Part shown: piece by piece, positions 26,593-35,741 of the stretch
Layout: each line of letters opens with the position of its first letter
Numbering within the stretch: the stretch's first letter is position 1
From: Caballeronia sordidicola
Lineage (GTDB): Bacteria; Pseudomonadota; Gammaproteobacteria; Burkholderiales; Burkholderiaceae
Direction of reading: 5' to 3'
Length of the DNA stretch: 64,000 bases
NCBI RefSeq assembly: GCF_002220365.1
Contig: NZ_MTHB01000305.1
Location: forward strand, 103,011-167,010
Translations under genes and position numbers: made by a program
Notes under the pieces: generated by a model
What the model was told of the DNA's origin: nothing
Database searches by the model: none
The model's input: the letters and a program-made list of their open reading frames with translations, nothing else

Positions 26593-27231
26593 AGGGGTAA
26601 TCACCCACGTGAATCACGCCTGCACGGGGTATTAGCAGACGAAATCCGCCCCTGCCGACTCTCAAAAAATCTCGAACCTTCCTAGTCGTTCTCTCGTAGT
26701 TCCCGTGATGTTCTTCATCCACTAGTTCGAACCACGGGTTCGACTTCTCGCAACTTGTTTGCGAGTGCAAAACAAAAAACAATTCCCCCGTCTATGGCAA
26801 GCGTCGCAATGACGTAATCCCGCCACAGTCTCATCGCCAGTTGCCCGATTCCGTTCCTCTCAAAATTAGTCGCATTAACAATGCGTTCGACTGGCGTTTC
26901 TGATCGCATTTTTATTGTTGCCGGAATGCAGATTGCCCGGGTGCACCGTGGCATATAGCATCGCGGGCTATCGACTGGCAGACCGGCTCCTCGTTCAAGC
27001 GTCCTTTTCGCATCGCATTACATCGGGCGATAAAAGTTCGTCGCGCGCAATGTATTGAAACCGCTATAGACAGCATAAGGAAAGTTATTTTTGTCCAGAA
27101 AAATGATCCGTAAAGATGGTCCCGCCCTAAGCCATCCGCACGCATAGCGGACATTTATAAGAACAGTCCGATAAAGCGAGGCAATGTCCCTCGCCGAATC
27201 CCGTTTTAACGTTAATACGACAGGAGAGTCC
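26593..27231. other. Long 5' region of the porin gene
   Basis: About 640 bases with no supported coding sequence. It is AT-richer than neighbouring genes. Porin genes often have long leaders carrying OmpR-type and sRNA-controlled sites, but I could not identify a specific element. Confidence 0.4.
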
Positions 27232-28314
27232 ATGAAGCCACCCGTGAACCGCGTGCTTAAGGCCGCGGCCAAGGCTACCGTTACTGCCGGCATGTTCGGC
27301 TTGCTTGCCGCCAGTTCAGCCCAAGCGCAATCGAGTGTCCAGTTGTACGGACAGGTTGACGAATGGGTGGGAGCCACTAAATTCCCGGGCAGCCCTACGG
27401 CCTGGAACGTGGGTGGCGGCGGTATGTCAACGTCGTACTGGGGCATGAAAGGCAGCGAAGATCTCGGTGGCGGTTATAAGGCGATCTTCACGTTGGAGAG
27501 TTTCTTTCGCGCGCAGAACGGTAATTACGGCCGCTTCCAGGGCGATACATTTTTCGCGCGCAACTCGTATGTGGGTATTCAGTCGCCGTACGGTACGGTC
27601 ACCGCCGGACGGCTGACCACGCAGCTTTTTGTATCGACGATCCTGTTTAACCCGTTTATTGATTCGTACACGTTCTCGCCGATGGTTTATCACGTGTTCC
27701 TCGGTCAGAGCACGTTCCCGACGTACACGACGGACCAGGGTGTTGTCGGTGATTCGGGATGGGATAATTCCGTTCAGTACACCACGCCTGATTTCAGCGG
27801 TTTGTCGGGTAGCGCGATGTACAGCTTCGGCAATCAGGCCGGAGAAAACGGTGCGAAGAAATACAGCGCGCAATTCCTGTATTTCCACGGCCCGTTTGCG
27901 GCGACGGGCGTATATCAGTACGTGAATTTCAGCGCAACGCCGGGTGACCTGACGTCGTTCGTGGCCGGTTACAAGAGCCAGAGCGTAGGCCAGTTGGGCG
28001 CGTCGTACGACATGAAATTCGTCAAGTTCTTTGCGCAGTACATGTACACGCACAACGATATCGATCCGGGTTCGTTCCACGTGAACACGGGCCAAGGTGG
28101 CGTGACCATTCCGGTTGGCGTGGGTTCGGTGATGGCGTCGTACGCGTATTCGCGCAGCAACGGCGGGCTCGACCAGACCCACAAGAGCTGGGCGCTCGGC
28201 TATGACTATCCGCTGTCCAAGCGCACCGACGTCTATGCCGCGTACTTGAACGACAAGTACACGAGCATGTCGAGCGGCGATACTTACGGCGTCGGCATTC
28301 GCACGAAGTTCTAA
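27232..28314 (+). CDS. Gram-negative general porin (Burkholderia OmpC-like)
   Basis: This 360-residue outer-membrane trimeric porin has a signal peptide ending SSAQA (around residue 33). The mature N-terminus SSVQLYGQVDEWVGA is typical of betaproteobacterial porins. Alternating amphipathic strands follow, with SYWGMKGSEDLGGGYKAIF, NSYVGIQSPYGTVTAGR and a C-terminal GVGIRTKF ending in Phe, the BAM recognition residue. It should form a 16-stranded channel for small hydrophilic solutes. The AGGAGAG before the ATG at 27232 decides the start over an upstream in-frame ATG at 27184. Confidence 0.95.
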   Translation: MKPPVNRVLKAAAKATVTAGMFGLLAASSAQAQSSVQLYGQVDEWVGATKFPGSPTAWNVGGGGMSTSYWGMKGSEDLGGGYKAIFTLESFFRAQNGNYGRFQGDTFFARNSYVGIQSPYGTVTAGRLTTQLFVSTILFNPFIDSYTFSPMVYHVFLGQSTFPTYTTDQGVVGDSGWDNSVQYTTPDFSGLSGSAMYSFGNQAGENGAKKYSAQFLYFHGPFAATGVYQYVNFSATPGDLTSFVAGYKSQSVGQLGASYDMKFVKFFAQYMYTHNDIDPGSFHVNTGQGGVTIPVGVGSVMASYAYSRSNGGLDQTHKSWALGYDYPLSKRTDVYAAYLNDKYTSMSSGDTYGVGIRTKF

Positions 28315-28354
28315 GCGAGCAGAGCGAGCGTTGTGCGCTGACTCCCGGCAACGC

Positions 28355-28392
28355 AAAACGCCGCCCCTGAAGCCCAAGGGCGGCGCTTTGTT
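28355..28392 (+). terminator. Terminator after the porin gene
   Basis: A GC-rich stem (cgccgccc / gggcggcg) with a ctgaagccca loop is followed by ctttgttg on the + strand. The - strand reads gcggcgttttgc, so it may also serve the convergent gene. Confidence 0.8.
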
Positions 28393-28447
28393 GACACGCG
28401 CGCAAGAGATCCAAAAAGCTTCACGAGCCACCGCTCGCCGGACTGCT

Positions 28448-29413
28448 TTATCGCGAAATACCTAGCCGCGTTTTTGCATCGTCGTATTCGTGCTTGAGCC
28501 GCGACACGAGTTCCGCCACCGTCGGCACGTCGTCCATCAGGCCGACACCTTGCCCCGCGCCCCAGATTTCTTTCCACGCTTTGGCTTTGATCGCCGAGTC
28601 GCCGAAATTCATCGCTGCTTTATCCGATGCAGGCAGCGCGTCCGGATCGAGCCCGGCATTGAGAATGCTCTGTCGAATATAGTTGCCGTGCACGCCGGTG
28701 AAGAGGTTCGTATAGATGATGTCAGCGGCTTTCGACCCCACGATCGCACTCTTGTAGTCCTCTAGCGCGTGCGCCTCGCGCGTGGCAATGAACCGTGTGC
28801 CGATATACGCGAAATCGGCCCCCATGGCTTGCGCGGCGAGAATCGAGCCGCCGTTGGCAATCGCCCCGGACAACGCGATCGGGCCATCGAAGATACGCCG
28901 CACTTCGCCCACCAGCGCGAACGGCGAGGTCATGCCCGCGTGCCCGCCGGCGCCGGCCGCGACCAGGATCAGGCCGTCGACGCCCGCTTCCAGCGCCTTC
29001 TCGGCGTGCCGGAGGTTGATCACGTCGTGCAGCACGATGCCGCCGTAGCTGTGCACGGCGTCGATCATCTCCTTGACCGGTGCGCGCAGGCTCGTAATGA
29101 AGATCGGCACGCGATGTTCCACGCACACCCGCACGTCTGCCTCAAGCCGCGCGTTCGAGTGATGCACGATCTGGTTGACTGCGACCGGACCGACCGGCGC
29201 GCCAGGATTCGCCGCCTTGTGCGCCTCGATCCCCTCGCCGATCTGCGTGAGCCATTCGTCGAGCAGCTCGGCTGGCCGAGCGTTCAGCGCGGGAAACGAG
29301 CCGACGATCCCCGCCTTGCATTGCGCGAGCACGAGCTCGGGATAGCTGACGATGAACATCGGTGAAGCGATGACGGGCAGCGCGAGGTGTTGCAGAGCGG
29401 CGGGAAGTGCCAT
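28448..29413 (-). CDS. Nitronate monooxygenase (2-nitropropane dioxygenase-like)
   Basis: This 321-residue FMN-dependent TIM-barrel enzyme oxidises alkyl nitronates, such as propionate 3-nitronate, to carbonyl and nitrite. Landmarks are LPVIASPMFIVSYPELV near the N-terminus, DGLILVAAGAGGHAG with the phosphate-binding Gly-rich loop, PIALSGAIANGGSILAAQ, and GADFAYIGTRFIAT for FMN. AGGAGA stands before the ATG at 29413, which I prefer to an upstream in-frame start at 29479. It is divergent from the dehalogenase-like hydrolase. Confidence 0.92.
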   Translation of the reverse strand: MALPAALQHLALPVIASPMFIVSYPELVLAQCKAGIVGSFPALNARPAELLDEWLTQIGEGIEAHKAANPGAPVGPVAVNQIVHHSNARLEADVRVCVEHRVPIFITSLRAPVKEMIDAVHSYGGIVLHDVINLRHAEKALEAGVDGLILVAAGAGGHAGMTSPFALVGEVRRIFDGPIALSGAIANGGSILAAQAMGADFAYIGTRFIATREAHALEDYKSAIVGSKAADIIYTNLFTGVHGNYIRQSILNAGLDPDALPASDKAAMNFGDSAIKAKAWKEIWGAGQGVGLMDDVPTVAELVSRLKHEYDDAKTRLGISR

Positions 29414-29722
29414 GACACGTGTCTCCTGATTGAATGTGAAAGCCGGCGATGCGCGCGCGTCCATCTGACGTGGGGTCACAATAACCGCGCTTTAACTGCG
29501 TGAAGCCTTCGCATGGCGGTTGTTGCCGGACTCGGGCGAAGCTCTGGCGCGTGCACTGAAGGAATGCGAACGACCGTTCGATTATAGGCGAATCTTTCCA
29601 TGCGCAATCACCAGGGACATTGGAAGAAGTCTTCAGCTTCTACGAAAGCGCCTGCCAGCAAGCAGTTTAGTATCGCCGAGGACGCCTACAATGCTTTTCC
29701 CGTCACGCTGAATATTCACGCC

Positions 29723-30616
29723 ATGCCGTTCGAAGACTATGAGCCGTTCACCTTCGATGCCGCAGGCGTCGATATTTTCGGCATGAAGGGTGGCAGTGGG
29801 CCGCCGCTTCTGCTGCTTCACGGCCATCCGCAGACACATGAGATCTGGCATCGGCTGGCTGGCGTCCTGGCGCAGCATTTCACCGTGATCGCGACCGATC
29901 TACGCGGTTACGGCGCATCGGCAAAACCGCCCAGCGACGCGCAGCACACACCCTATTCGAAACGCGCGATGGCCGCCGACCAGGTCGCGGTCATGCGGCA
30001 CTTTGGCTTCGAGCGCTTCATGGTCTGCGCGCATGACCGCGGCGCGCGGGTGGCACACCGGATGGCGCTGGATTTTCCGCAGGCTGTCGACCGCATGCTG
30101 CTGCTCGACATAGCGCCAACGCTCGCCATGTACGAGGCCACCAATCGCGCCTTCGCCACCGCCTATTTTCACTGGTTCTTCCTGATCCAGCCTGAGCCAT
30201 TGCCGGAATTGCTGATCGGCGCGCATCCGGACGCGTATGTCGAGCGTGTGATGGGCAGTCGCCATGCAGGTCTCGCGCCGTTTGCGCCGCACGCTTTGCA
30301 GGCATATCGTGACGCGTTGCGCCAGCCGGGCGCGGTGCATGCGATGTGCGAGGACTACCGGGCGTCGGCAAGCATCGATCTCGAGCATGATCGGGCGGAT
30401 ATTGAATGCGGCAACAGACTCGCGTGTCCGCTGCGAGTGTTGTGGGGGCAGGAAGGCGTGATCGAACGATGCTTTGAGCCGTTGACCGAATGGCGTCGTG
30501 TCGCGCGAGATGTCAGTGGCCGAGCGTTGCCTTCCGGCCACTATATTCCGGAAGAAGTACCCGATGAATTGCTTGCAGAAATGCTCGCGTTTTTCGAGGC
30601 GACCGAGGCCGCATAA
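29723..30616 (+). CDS. Alpha/beta hydrolase, haloacetate (fluoroacetate) dehalogenase-like
   Basis: This 297-residue hydrolase has LLLLHGHPQTHEIWH (oxyanion loop) and a nucleophile elbow AHDRGAR, in which Asp, not Ser, is the nucleophile. Two Arg residues (HDRGAR) match those that bind the carboxylate of fluoroacetate. LLLDIAPT (Asp), FHWFFLIQP (His-Trp, the fluoride-binding pair) and SGHYIPEE (catalytic His) complete the set known from fluoroacetate dehalogenases. It therefore probably cleaves C-halogen bonds in haloacetates. The frame opens at 29600; the ATG at 29723 gives the family length. The Shine-Dalgarno sequence is weak. Confidence 0.87.
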   Translation: MPFEDYEPFTFDAAGVDIFGMKGGSGPPLLLLHGHPQTHEIWHRLAGVLAQHFTVIATDLRGYGASAKPPSDAQHTPYSKRAMAADQVAVMRHFGFERFMVCAHDRGARVAHRMALDFPQAVDRMLLLDIAPTLAMYEATNRAFATAYFHWFFLIQPEPLPELLIGAHPDAYVERVMGSRHAGLAPFAPHALQAYRDALRQPGAVHAMCEDYRASASIDLEHDRADIECGNRLACPLRVLWGQEGVIERCFEPLTEWRRVARDVSGRALPSGHYIPEEVPDELLAEMLAFFEATEAA

Positions 30617-30838
30617 GGGCGAGGCGTGTGCGCGTCATGGCGCGTTCAATGGGCTGTTATAAGTCTGTAGGGAAAGCCCCGATGCGTCTCAAAAACAGGC
30701 GCGCTACGATGCATTCGGCGCTGATCACGTCAACAAAATTCCGCCGCTTGGGCTTGGCCGTTCGACGACAAATCGATGGCTGACAAGCGGCTTTCTTTTG
30801 TCTGTTCCATCTCGCGCCTGCGCATTCAGGCAACGCAT

Positions 30839-31756
30839 TCAGCTGATCTTCGCCGTCTCACCCTCCATCCTCAGCACGCCGCTCGCTGCCAATTCAGCGA
30901 GATACTTGCGCACTAACCCCGGACGATCATCGGAGAGCAGGTTAGCGGCAGCGCGCATGGCCCCTGCGTTATCTACGAGCGACAACAACTCGCTGAGCGG
31001 CATCGAGCGCAACTCCATCAGCTTGAACACGATCAGCACCTTCAGCGCATTCTTCGCGTTGCGCACGGGATCGGCACGCAGATAATCGATTCGCGAGAAA
31101 GCGATATCCAACGCCTTCGATACCTCCGTGAATGGCGCGCCATGGCCGGGAATCACCGCTCGCACGTCCAGCGTGGCGATCAGGTCGAGCACGGCGCGTT
31201 GTTCCGCGAAGCCGCTCTCGCCTTCCAGTTCGGGAAAGATCACGCCAAAGCCGTTTTCCCACAGCGCGTCGGCGCTAATCAGCAGCCGTTCTTCAGCGCA
31301 GTACAACATAAGCGAATGCGGATCGTGACCGGGCGCGCCGAGTAAGGACCAGTCGAGGCCACCCAATTGGAGCGTCGCCCCTGGCGCGATCGTGCCGGTG
31401 AAACCGAAGCGCTCGCAGGTCTGGCCGGTCGCGCGGAACGTGAGTTTGTCTTCGTCCCATTCACGCACGGCGTCAGCCTCTGTTTGCGGAATGAGCGTCT
31501 CGCAGACGAAGTTGGATTGCAGCAGCGCGTTGCCGCCGCAATGGTCCGAATGCAGATGCGTGTTCACAATCAGATCGAGCGTGCGTTCATTACGTTCACT
31601 AGCAAGCGCTCGCTGCACGAGTGCCAGCGTCTGCGGTGCGTGACTGGCGTAGCCGGAATCGACCAGGGCGGTGCGGGTTTCGTCTATGAAAAGCACATTA
31701 TTCGACGACAGCCAGCCGCGCTCAAACACCCGCATGGACGCCGGTAACGTGATCAT
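30839..31756 (-). CDS. MBL-fold metallo-hydrolase
   Basis: This 305-residue metallo-beta-lactamase-fold enzyme has NTHLHSDHCGGNA (HxHxDH, about 65-77), LGAPGHDPHSL (His), LISADALWENGFG (bridging Asp) and VIPGHG (His). A C-terminal helical domain of about 90 residues resembles a winged-helix-like tail (LVRKYLAELAASGVL). Similar two-domain MBL proteins hydrolyse thioesters or lactones. Its ATG overlaps the stop of the upstream DUF1289-MaoC gene by four bases, the last of a chain of overlaps from ybaK. Confidence 0.88.
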   Translation of the reverse strand: MITLPASMRVFERGWLSSNNVLFIDETRTALVDSGYASHAPQTLALVQRALASERNERTLDLIVNTHLHSDHCGGNALLQSNFVCETLIPQTEADAVREWDEDKLTFRATGQTCERFGFTGTIAPGATLQLGGLDWSLLGAPGHDPHSLMLYCAEERLLISADALWENGFGVIFPELEGESGFAEQRAVLDLIATLDVRAVIPGHGAPFTEVSKALDIAFSRIDYLRADPVRNAKNALKVLIVFKLMELRSMPLSELLSLVDNAGAMRAAANLLSDDRPGLVRKYLAELAASGVLRMEGETAKIS

Positions 31757-32355
31757 GTGTTTGGCCCCTTCGGCATCACGACGATGGTCGCACTCGCCTT
31801 GACCATGATCTCGCCGTGTTGATTCAGCGCCTGGCCTTCCAGCTTCACGAGATCGCCGTTCAAGCTCGGCTTCCAGTGCGCAGAGGTAACTTGCCAGCTC
31901 ATCGCGAGCACGTCGTTCACCTTGACTGCGCGCACGAGCTTGATGCCGAATTCAAGGCCTAGCGGCTGGGCGTAGGTGGAAAAATGGGTCGCAAGCATTG
32001 CCATCAAGTGCGCCGTGGGTTGCGTACCCGACGCGATCAGCGAACCGAAGCGGCTGGCTTCAGCGTAGGCATCGTCGTGATGCAGCGGGTTGTGATCGTT
32101 CACCAGCGTGGCGAACGACTTGATGGAATCGGGCGGCAACGCCAGCGTGGCCGTGAAGTGCTCGCCGATACGCACCACGCGCGGCCCTTTCCTGCGCGCT
32201 TGCGCTTGCGTCAGGACCGCTGTTTTTTGCGGGTCATCGAAGGAAGACCAACCCGCTATTTCATCGATCGTACGAAAACAGCCGTCGCAAAGCCCGGTGG
32301 ATGGATTCATTCTGCATACATCGATACACGGCGATGCAACGGCCTCAGTCATCAC
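31753..32355 (-). CDS. DUF1289 / MaoC-like dehydratase fusion protein
   Basis: A 200-residue protein built from two modules. Residues about 8-55 are a DUF1289 zinc-ribbon-like domain (SPCIDVCRMNPSTGLCDGC with four Cys). Residues about 65-195 form a hot-dog-fold MaoC/(R)-hydratase domain with the catalytic pattern FATLVNDHNPLHHDDAYA (Asp/His) and ASGTQPTAHLMAML. It would hydrate enoyl thioesters; the Cys module could regulate it or bind a partner. It overlaps both neighbours by four bases. DUF1289 proteins usually occur alone, so the fusion is notable. Confidence 0.87.
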   Translation of the reverse strand: MMTEAVASPCIDVCRMNPSTGLCDGCFRTIDEIAGWSSFDDPQKTAVLTQAQARRKGPRVVRIGEHFTATLALPPDSIKSFATLVNDHNPLHHDDAYAEASRFGSLIASGTQPTAHLMAMLATHFSTYAQPLGLEFGIKLVRAVKVNDVLAMSWQVTSAHWKPSLNGDLVKLEGQALNQHGEIMVKASATIVVMPKGPNT

Positions 32356-32852
32356 ACAGTCTCGCGCAACGCGACATCGGCGACCGGCGCGCCTGTTAGC
32401 GCGACCAATTCCTGCGGCGTCAGGTTGAACACTGCGTGCGGATGACCGGCGGCGGCCCAGAGGCTGTCGAGCGCGAGCAGGTCTTCATCGATCAGCGTCA
32501 GCGGCGGTGTGGCATGGCCGATCGGGCAGACGCCGCCGATTGCGTAGCCGGTCTTCTCGCGGACGAACTTGGCGTCGGCGCGGGCAAGTTCGCCGACCCG
32601 TTCGGCCACTTTCTTTTCGTCCACGCGGTTCACCCCGCTCGCAATCACGAGCACCGGCGCGTCATCTTTCTTGCGGCGAAACAGAATTGATTTGGCGATC
32701 TGCGCGACCGAGCAGCCAAGGCCTGCCGCCGCTTCAGCCGATGTCTTGCCGGTTTCGGCGAGCATTACGACGGGACTGGCGTGTCCACGCTCCTGAAGCA
32801 GGAGCGCCACGCGGCGAGCGGATTCGGGCAAGGCGTCGAGTGTTTCGTTCAT
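32352..32852 (-). CDS. ybaK: YbaK/ProX-type aminoacyl-tRNA deacylase
   Basis: This 166-residue editing-domain protein of the YbaK/Cys-tRNA(Pro) deacylase superfamily has IAKSILFRRKKDDAPVLVIA and VREKTGYAIGGVCPIGHATP (the Gly-rich substrate loop). It removes wrongly attached amino acids from tRNA. The frame runs on upstream to 33020, but the ATG at 32852 gives the family length. Its stop overlaps the MaoC fusion gene. The HMG-CoA lyase gene ends 31 bases upstream, so all four leftward genes may be one transcript. Confidence 0.87.
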   Translation of the reverse strand: MNETLDALPESARRVALLLQERGHASPVVMLAETGKTSAEAAAGLGCSVAQIAKSILFRRKKDDAPVLVIASGVNRVDEKKVAERVGELARADAKFVREKTGYAIGGVCPIGHATPPLTLIDEDLLALDSLWAAAGHPHAVFNLTPQELVALTGAPVADVALRETV

Positions 32853-32883
32853 CGTGTTTTTGTCCAAAATAATCAGCCGATCA

Positions 32884-33807
32884 TCAAACGCAGGGCGCCA
32901 CGCCGTCACGTTTTTTTGCAAGCAATGCGCGTCCCACTCGCGACGCGCTCGGCTTGCCGATCGCCCGCGAAATGAAATCACCGATCTCCACGAGCTGATC
33001 GAGATCGACGCCGGTATCAATGCCGAGTCCGTTCAGCAGGAAGACCACGTCCTCGGTCGCGACGTTGCCGGTCGCGCCTTTCGCATACGGACAACCGCCA
33101 AGTCCCGCCACGGAGGCGTGAAAAATCTCGATGCCTTCCTGCAGTGACGCGTAGATATTCGCGACCGCCTGACCATAGGTATCGTGGAAATGGCCGGAGA
33201 GCCGGTCGCGTGGAAATACCTTCGATACCGCCGCCATCACCTCGCGCGTGCGGCCCGCGGTGCCCACGCCGATTGTGTCGGCAATATCGATTTCATCGCA
33301 GCCGAGCGCCTTCATGCGCTGCACGACATCGACGACCGCATCGACCGGCACGTCGCCCTGGTAGGGACAACCCAGCGCGCATGAAATGCTGCCGCGCACG
33401 CGCAAGCCCGCTTCTTTCGCCGCCTTCGCGACCGGTTCAAAGCGCGCGATGCTTTCCGCAATACTGCAGTTGATGTTCTTGTGCGAGAACGCTTCGCTGG
33501 CCGCGCCGAAGATGACGATCTCATCGACTTTCGCTTCCTGCGCCGCCTCGAAGCCGCGCAGGTTCGGCGTGAGCGCCGAGTAAATGGTGCCCGCGCGCCG
33601 CTCGATGCCGGCCATCACGGCTGCGCCGTCGGCCATTTGCGGCACCCATTTTGGCGAGACGAACGATGCCGATTCGACGTTCTGCAAACCCGCGTTCGCC
33701 AGGCGGTTGACCAGTTCGATCTTGATGTCGGTCGCTACGAATTCCTTCTCGTTCTGCAGGCCGTCGCGCGGCCCCACTTCGACGATCTTTACTTTGGCGG
33801 GTAGCAT
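32884..33807 (-). CDS. mvaB: Hydroxymethylglutaryl-CoA lyase
   Basis: This 307-residue TIM-barrel enzyme cleaves 3-hydroxy-3-methylglutaryl-CoA to acetoacetate and acetyl-CoA, the last step of leucine degradation. VEVGPRDGLQNE near residue 10 holds the metal-binding Asp, GHFHDTYGQAVANI holds the metal His residues, and SVAGLGGCPYAKGATGN carries the active-site Cys signature. The rest of the leucine pathway (liuABCD) is not adjacent. An enoyl-CoA hydratase at 41.3 kb and a LiuR-like regulator at 52 kb are in the window. Confidence 0.95.
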   Translation of the reverse strand: MLPAKVKIVEVGPRDGLQNEKEFVATDIKIELVNRLANAGLQNVESASFVSPKWVPQMADGAAVMAGIERRAGTIYSALTPNLRGFEAAQEAKVDEIVIFGAASEAFSHKNINCSIAESIARFEPVAKAAKEAGLRVRGSISCALGCPYQGDVPVDAVVDVVQRMKALGCDEIDIADTIGVGTAGRTREVMAAVSKVFPRDRLSGHFHDTYGQAVANIYASLQEGIEIFHASVAGLGGCPYAKGATGNVATEDVVFLLNGLGIDTGVDLDQLVEIGDFISRAIGKPSASRVGRALLAKKRDGVAPCV

Positions 33808-33852
33808 GCCTGTCTCCTTCGAATACGTATGAATTCCTGCAACTCGATAAGC

Positions 33853-34794
33853 TCAATAGCCGCGTGTCACATCGACTATGCCGGATATCGGCTCGCCGCG
33901 CGTGAGCGCCATGATCTTGTTCGCGATCTGCTCCGTGCTTTCCTCGCGCAACGTTTCGGCGGCTATATGCGGCGTGATCGTGAGGCGTGGCGTGCGCCAG
34001 AACGGATGATTGTCCGGCAACGGTTCGGTGTGGAATACGTCGAGTGTAGCGGCGGCGATCTGGCCGGTCTGCATGGCGTGAAGCAGATCGTCGTCTACAA
34101 GATGCCCGCCGCGCGCAATGTTGATGAGATACGCGCCCGGTGCAAGCCGCCCGAACGTTCGCCGGTTCAGGATGCCCTCGGTATCCGGCGTATGCGGCAG
34201 CAGGTTGATGAGCACTCTCGTGCCGTCGAGGAAGGGTTCGAACTGTTCGTCGCCGGCGAAGGTCTTGACGCCTTCAACCTTCCGCTTGGTACGGCTAAAA
34301 CCGCGCACCGGCATGCCGAACGCCGCCAGTGCCTGCGCGACCCGCGCGCCGAGAACGCCCATGCCCAGCACGCCGACCGTGAAGTCCTTCAGCGCATAGG
34401 GCGGTAGTTTTTGCCAGCGATACTCGCGCTGGAGCGCATCGTATTCGTCCAGGCGGCGCAGGTAACGCAGCACCGTGTGGGCCGCGTATTCGACCATCTG
34501 GTGGCCCATGCCGCTGTCTTCCAGGCGCACGAGCAGCGCGTTTGGCGGCAGTGTGCCGGGTTGTTTGCGTTCGATCTCGAGGATTGCATCGACACCCGCG
34601 CCCAGATTGAACACGGCCTTCAGATCCGGCCGGTTCGCGAACAACTCGGGCGGCGCACGCCAGACGACCGCGTAATCGGCTGGGGCGGTGTCGCCAGGTT
34701 GCCAAAGGCGTATATCGGCGCCGGGAAGCGCGTGGGCGAGATCGCTAAGCCAGAGCGAGGCCTCGGTGTGGTGCTCGTAGAGAATGATCTTCAT
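33853..34794 (-). CDS. ghrA: Glyoxylate/hydroxypyruvate reductase A
   Basis: This 313-residue D-2-hydroxyacid dehydrogenase reduces glyoxylate to glycolate and hydroxypyruvate to glycerate with NADPH. The Rossmann motif GVLGMGVLGARVAQAL is near residue 140, followed by FSRTKRK, whose Arg/Lys favour NADP. The catalytic trio is Arg in NIARGGHLVDDDLL, Glu in DVFHTEPLPDNHPFW and His in TPHIAAET. The C-terminus DVTRGY is characteristic of GhrA. Only 45 bases separate it from the HMG-CoA lyase gene, to which it may be joined by transcription. Confidence 0.94.
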   Translation of the reverse strand: MKIILYEHHTEASLWLSDLAHALPGADIRLWQPGDTAPADYAVVWRAPPELFANRPDLKAVFNLGAGVDAILEIERKQPGTLPPNALLVRLEDSGMGHQMVEYAAHTVLRYLRRLDEYDALQREYRWQKLPPYALKDFTVGVLGMGVLGARVAQALAAFGMPVRGFSRTKRKVEGVKTFAGDEQFEPFLDGTRVLINLLPHTPDTEGILNRRTFGRLAPGAYLINIARGGHLVDDDLLHAMQTGQIAAATLDVFHTEPLPDNHPFWRTPRLTITPHIAAETLREESTEQIANKIMALTRGEPISGIVDVTRGY

Positions 34795-35036
34795 CGAAGG
34801 TTCGTATTCACGGAGGTAAGGGCGAGGATCGAGCGTTGAATTCTGTCTGAAAGTAAGCCTATTTTACGGTTTCGCCGCGGTTTCGCCGATTCGCACGTGT
34901 AGCGCGCGGGACCACGCCGCTTATTTCACCCGATCGCCGCCGATAACCAAATGACGAAAACTTGGTTCGCGCGGGCGCGCGCACGCAGCAGAATTGTTCC
35001 TCAGCATGCCGGCTACGAGCTGGCAGCGAGGTTCAC

Positions 35037-35657
35037 ATGAGTTCATGCAGCACATCCGCCTGGCCGCCGCGGCTTGTTACCGTACCGGGTTTGCACGGCA
35101 GCGAGGGCACGCACTGGCAAACATGGTTGGAACGGCAATTGCCGAAATCAAGACGCGTCGAGCAGGACGACTGGGACGCGCCTCAACTCGACGCGTGGGC
35201 GCAATCCGTCGCGGATACGGTGGCGAGCGTTCGCGGTCCGGTGATTCTTGCCGCGCACAGTTTCGGTTGCCTCGCGGCCGCGCACGCGATCGCGCAAGGC
35301 CTGACCGGCAACGCCGTGGCCGGCGTGCTGTTTGTCGCGCCCGCCAGCCCGGACAAGTTCCGGTTCGCCGGCGCGTTCGAACCACGCCGTCTGGCGGTGC
35401 CATCGGTAATGATTGCGAGCATGACTGATCCGTGGATGCCCTTCGACCAGGCGATGCGCCTCGCGAGCCAGCTTGGCAGCGCGTTCGTGAATCTCGGCGA
35501 TGCCGGCCACATCAACACGGCGGCGGGGTTCGGTCCGTGGCCGCGTGCAAAATATTTCGTCGATACCTTGATTCATTGCGCGGCCCCGGCGCATTTCGCG
35601 GAGCAACCCGACGTGTTCGACCGCTTCGAGCATATTGAACAGGCGGCCTATGGATGA
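35037..35657 (+). CDS. RBBP9/YdeN-family alpha/beta hydrolase
   Basis: This 206-residue serine hydrolase of the RBBP9/YdeN type has VPGLHGSEGTHWQTWLE at the N-terminus, nucleophile elbow AHSFGCLAA (Ser about 81), acid region ASMTDPWMPF (Asp) and GDAGHINTAAGFGPWP (catalytic His), the classic YdeN ending. The natural substrate is unknown. The ATG at 35037 follows GAGG, and the upstream extension to 34962 looks non-coding. The sulfate-binding-protein gene follows after about 85 bases. Confidence 0.9.
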   Translation: MSSCSTSAWPPRLVTVPGLHGSEGTHWQTWLERQLPKSRRVEQDDWDAPQLDAWAQSVADTVASVRGPVILAAHSFGCLAAAHAIAQGLTGNAVAGVLFVAPASPDKFRFAGAFEPRRLAVPSVMIASMTDPWMPFDQAMRLASQLGSAFVNLGDAGHINTAAGFGPWPRAKYFVDTLIHCAAPAHFAEQPDVFDRFEHIEQAAYG

Positions 35658-35741
35658 GGCGTCCGATGCATTCCAGCACCGGCTTTTCGATAGAATCGCC
35701 GCTTCGCAGCGGTTTTCACTATTCGAACAATCGGGGGATGC

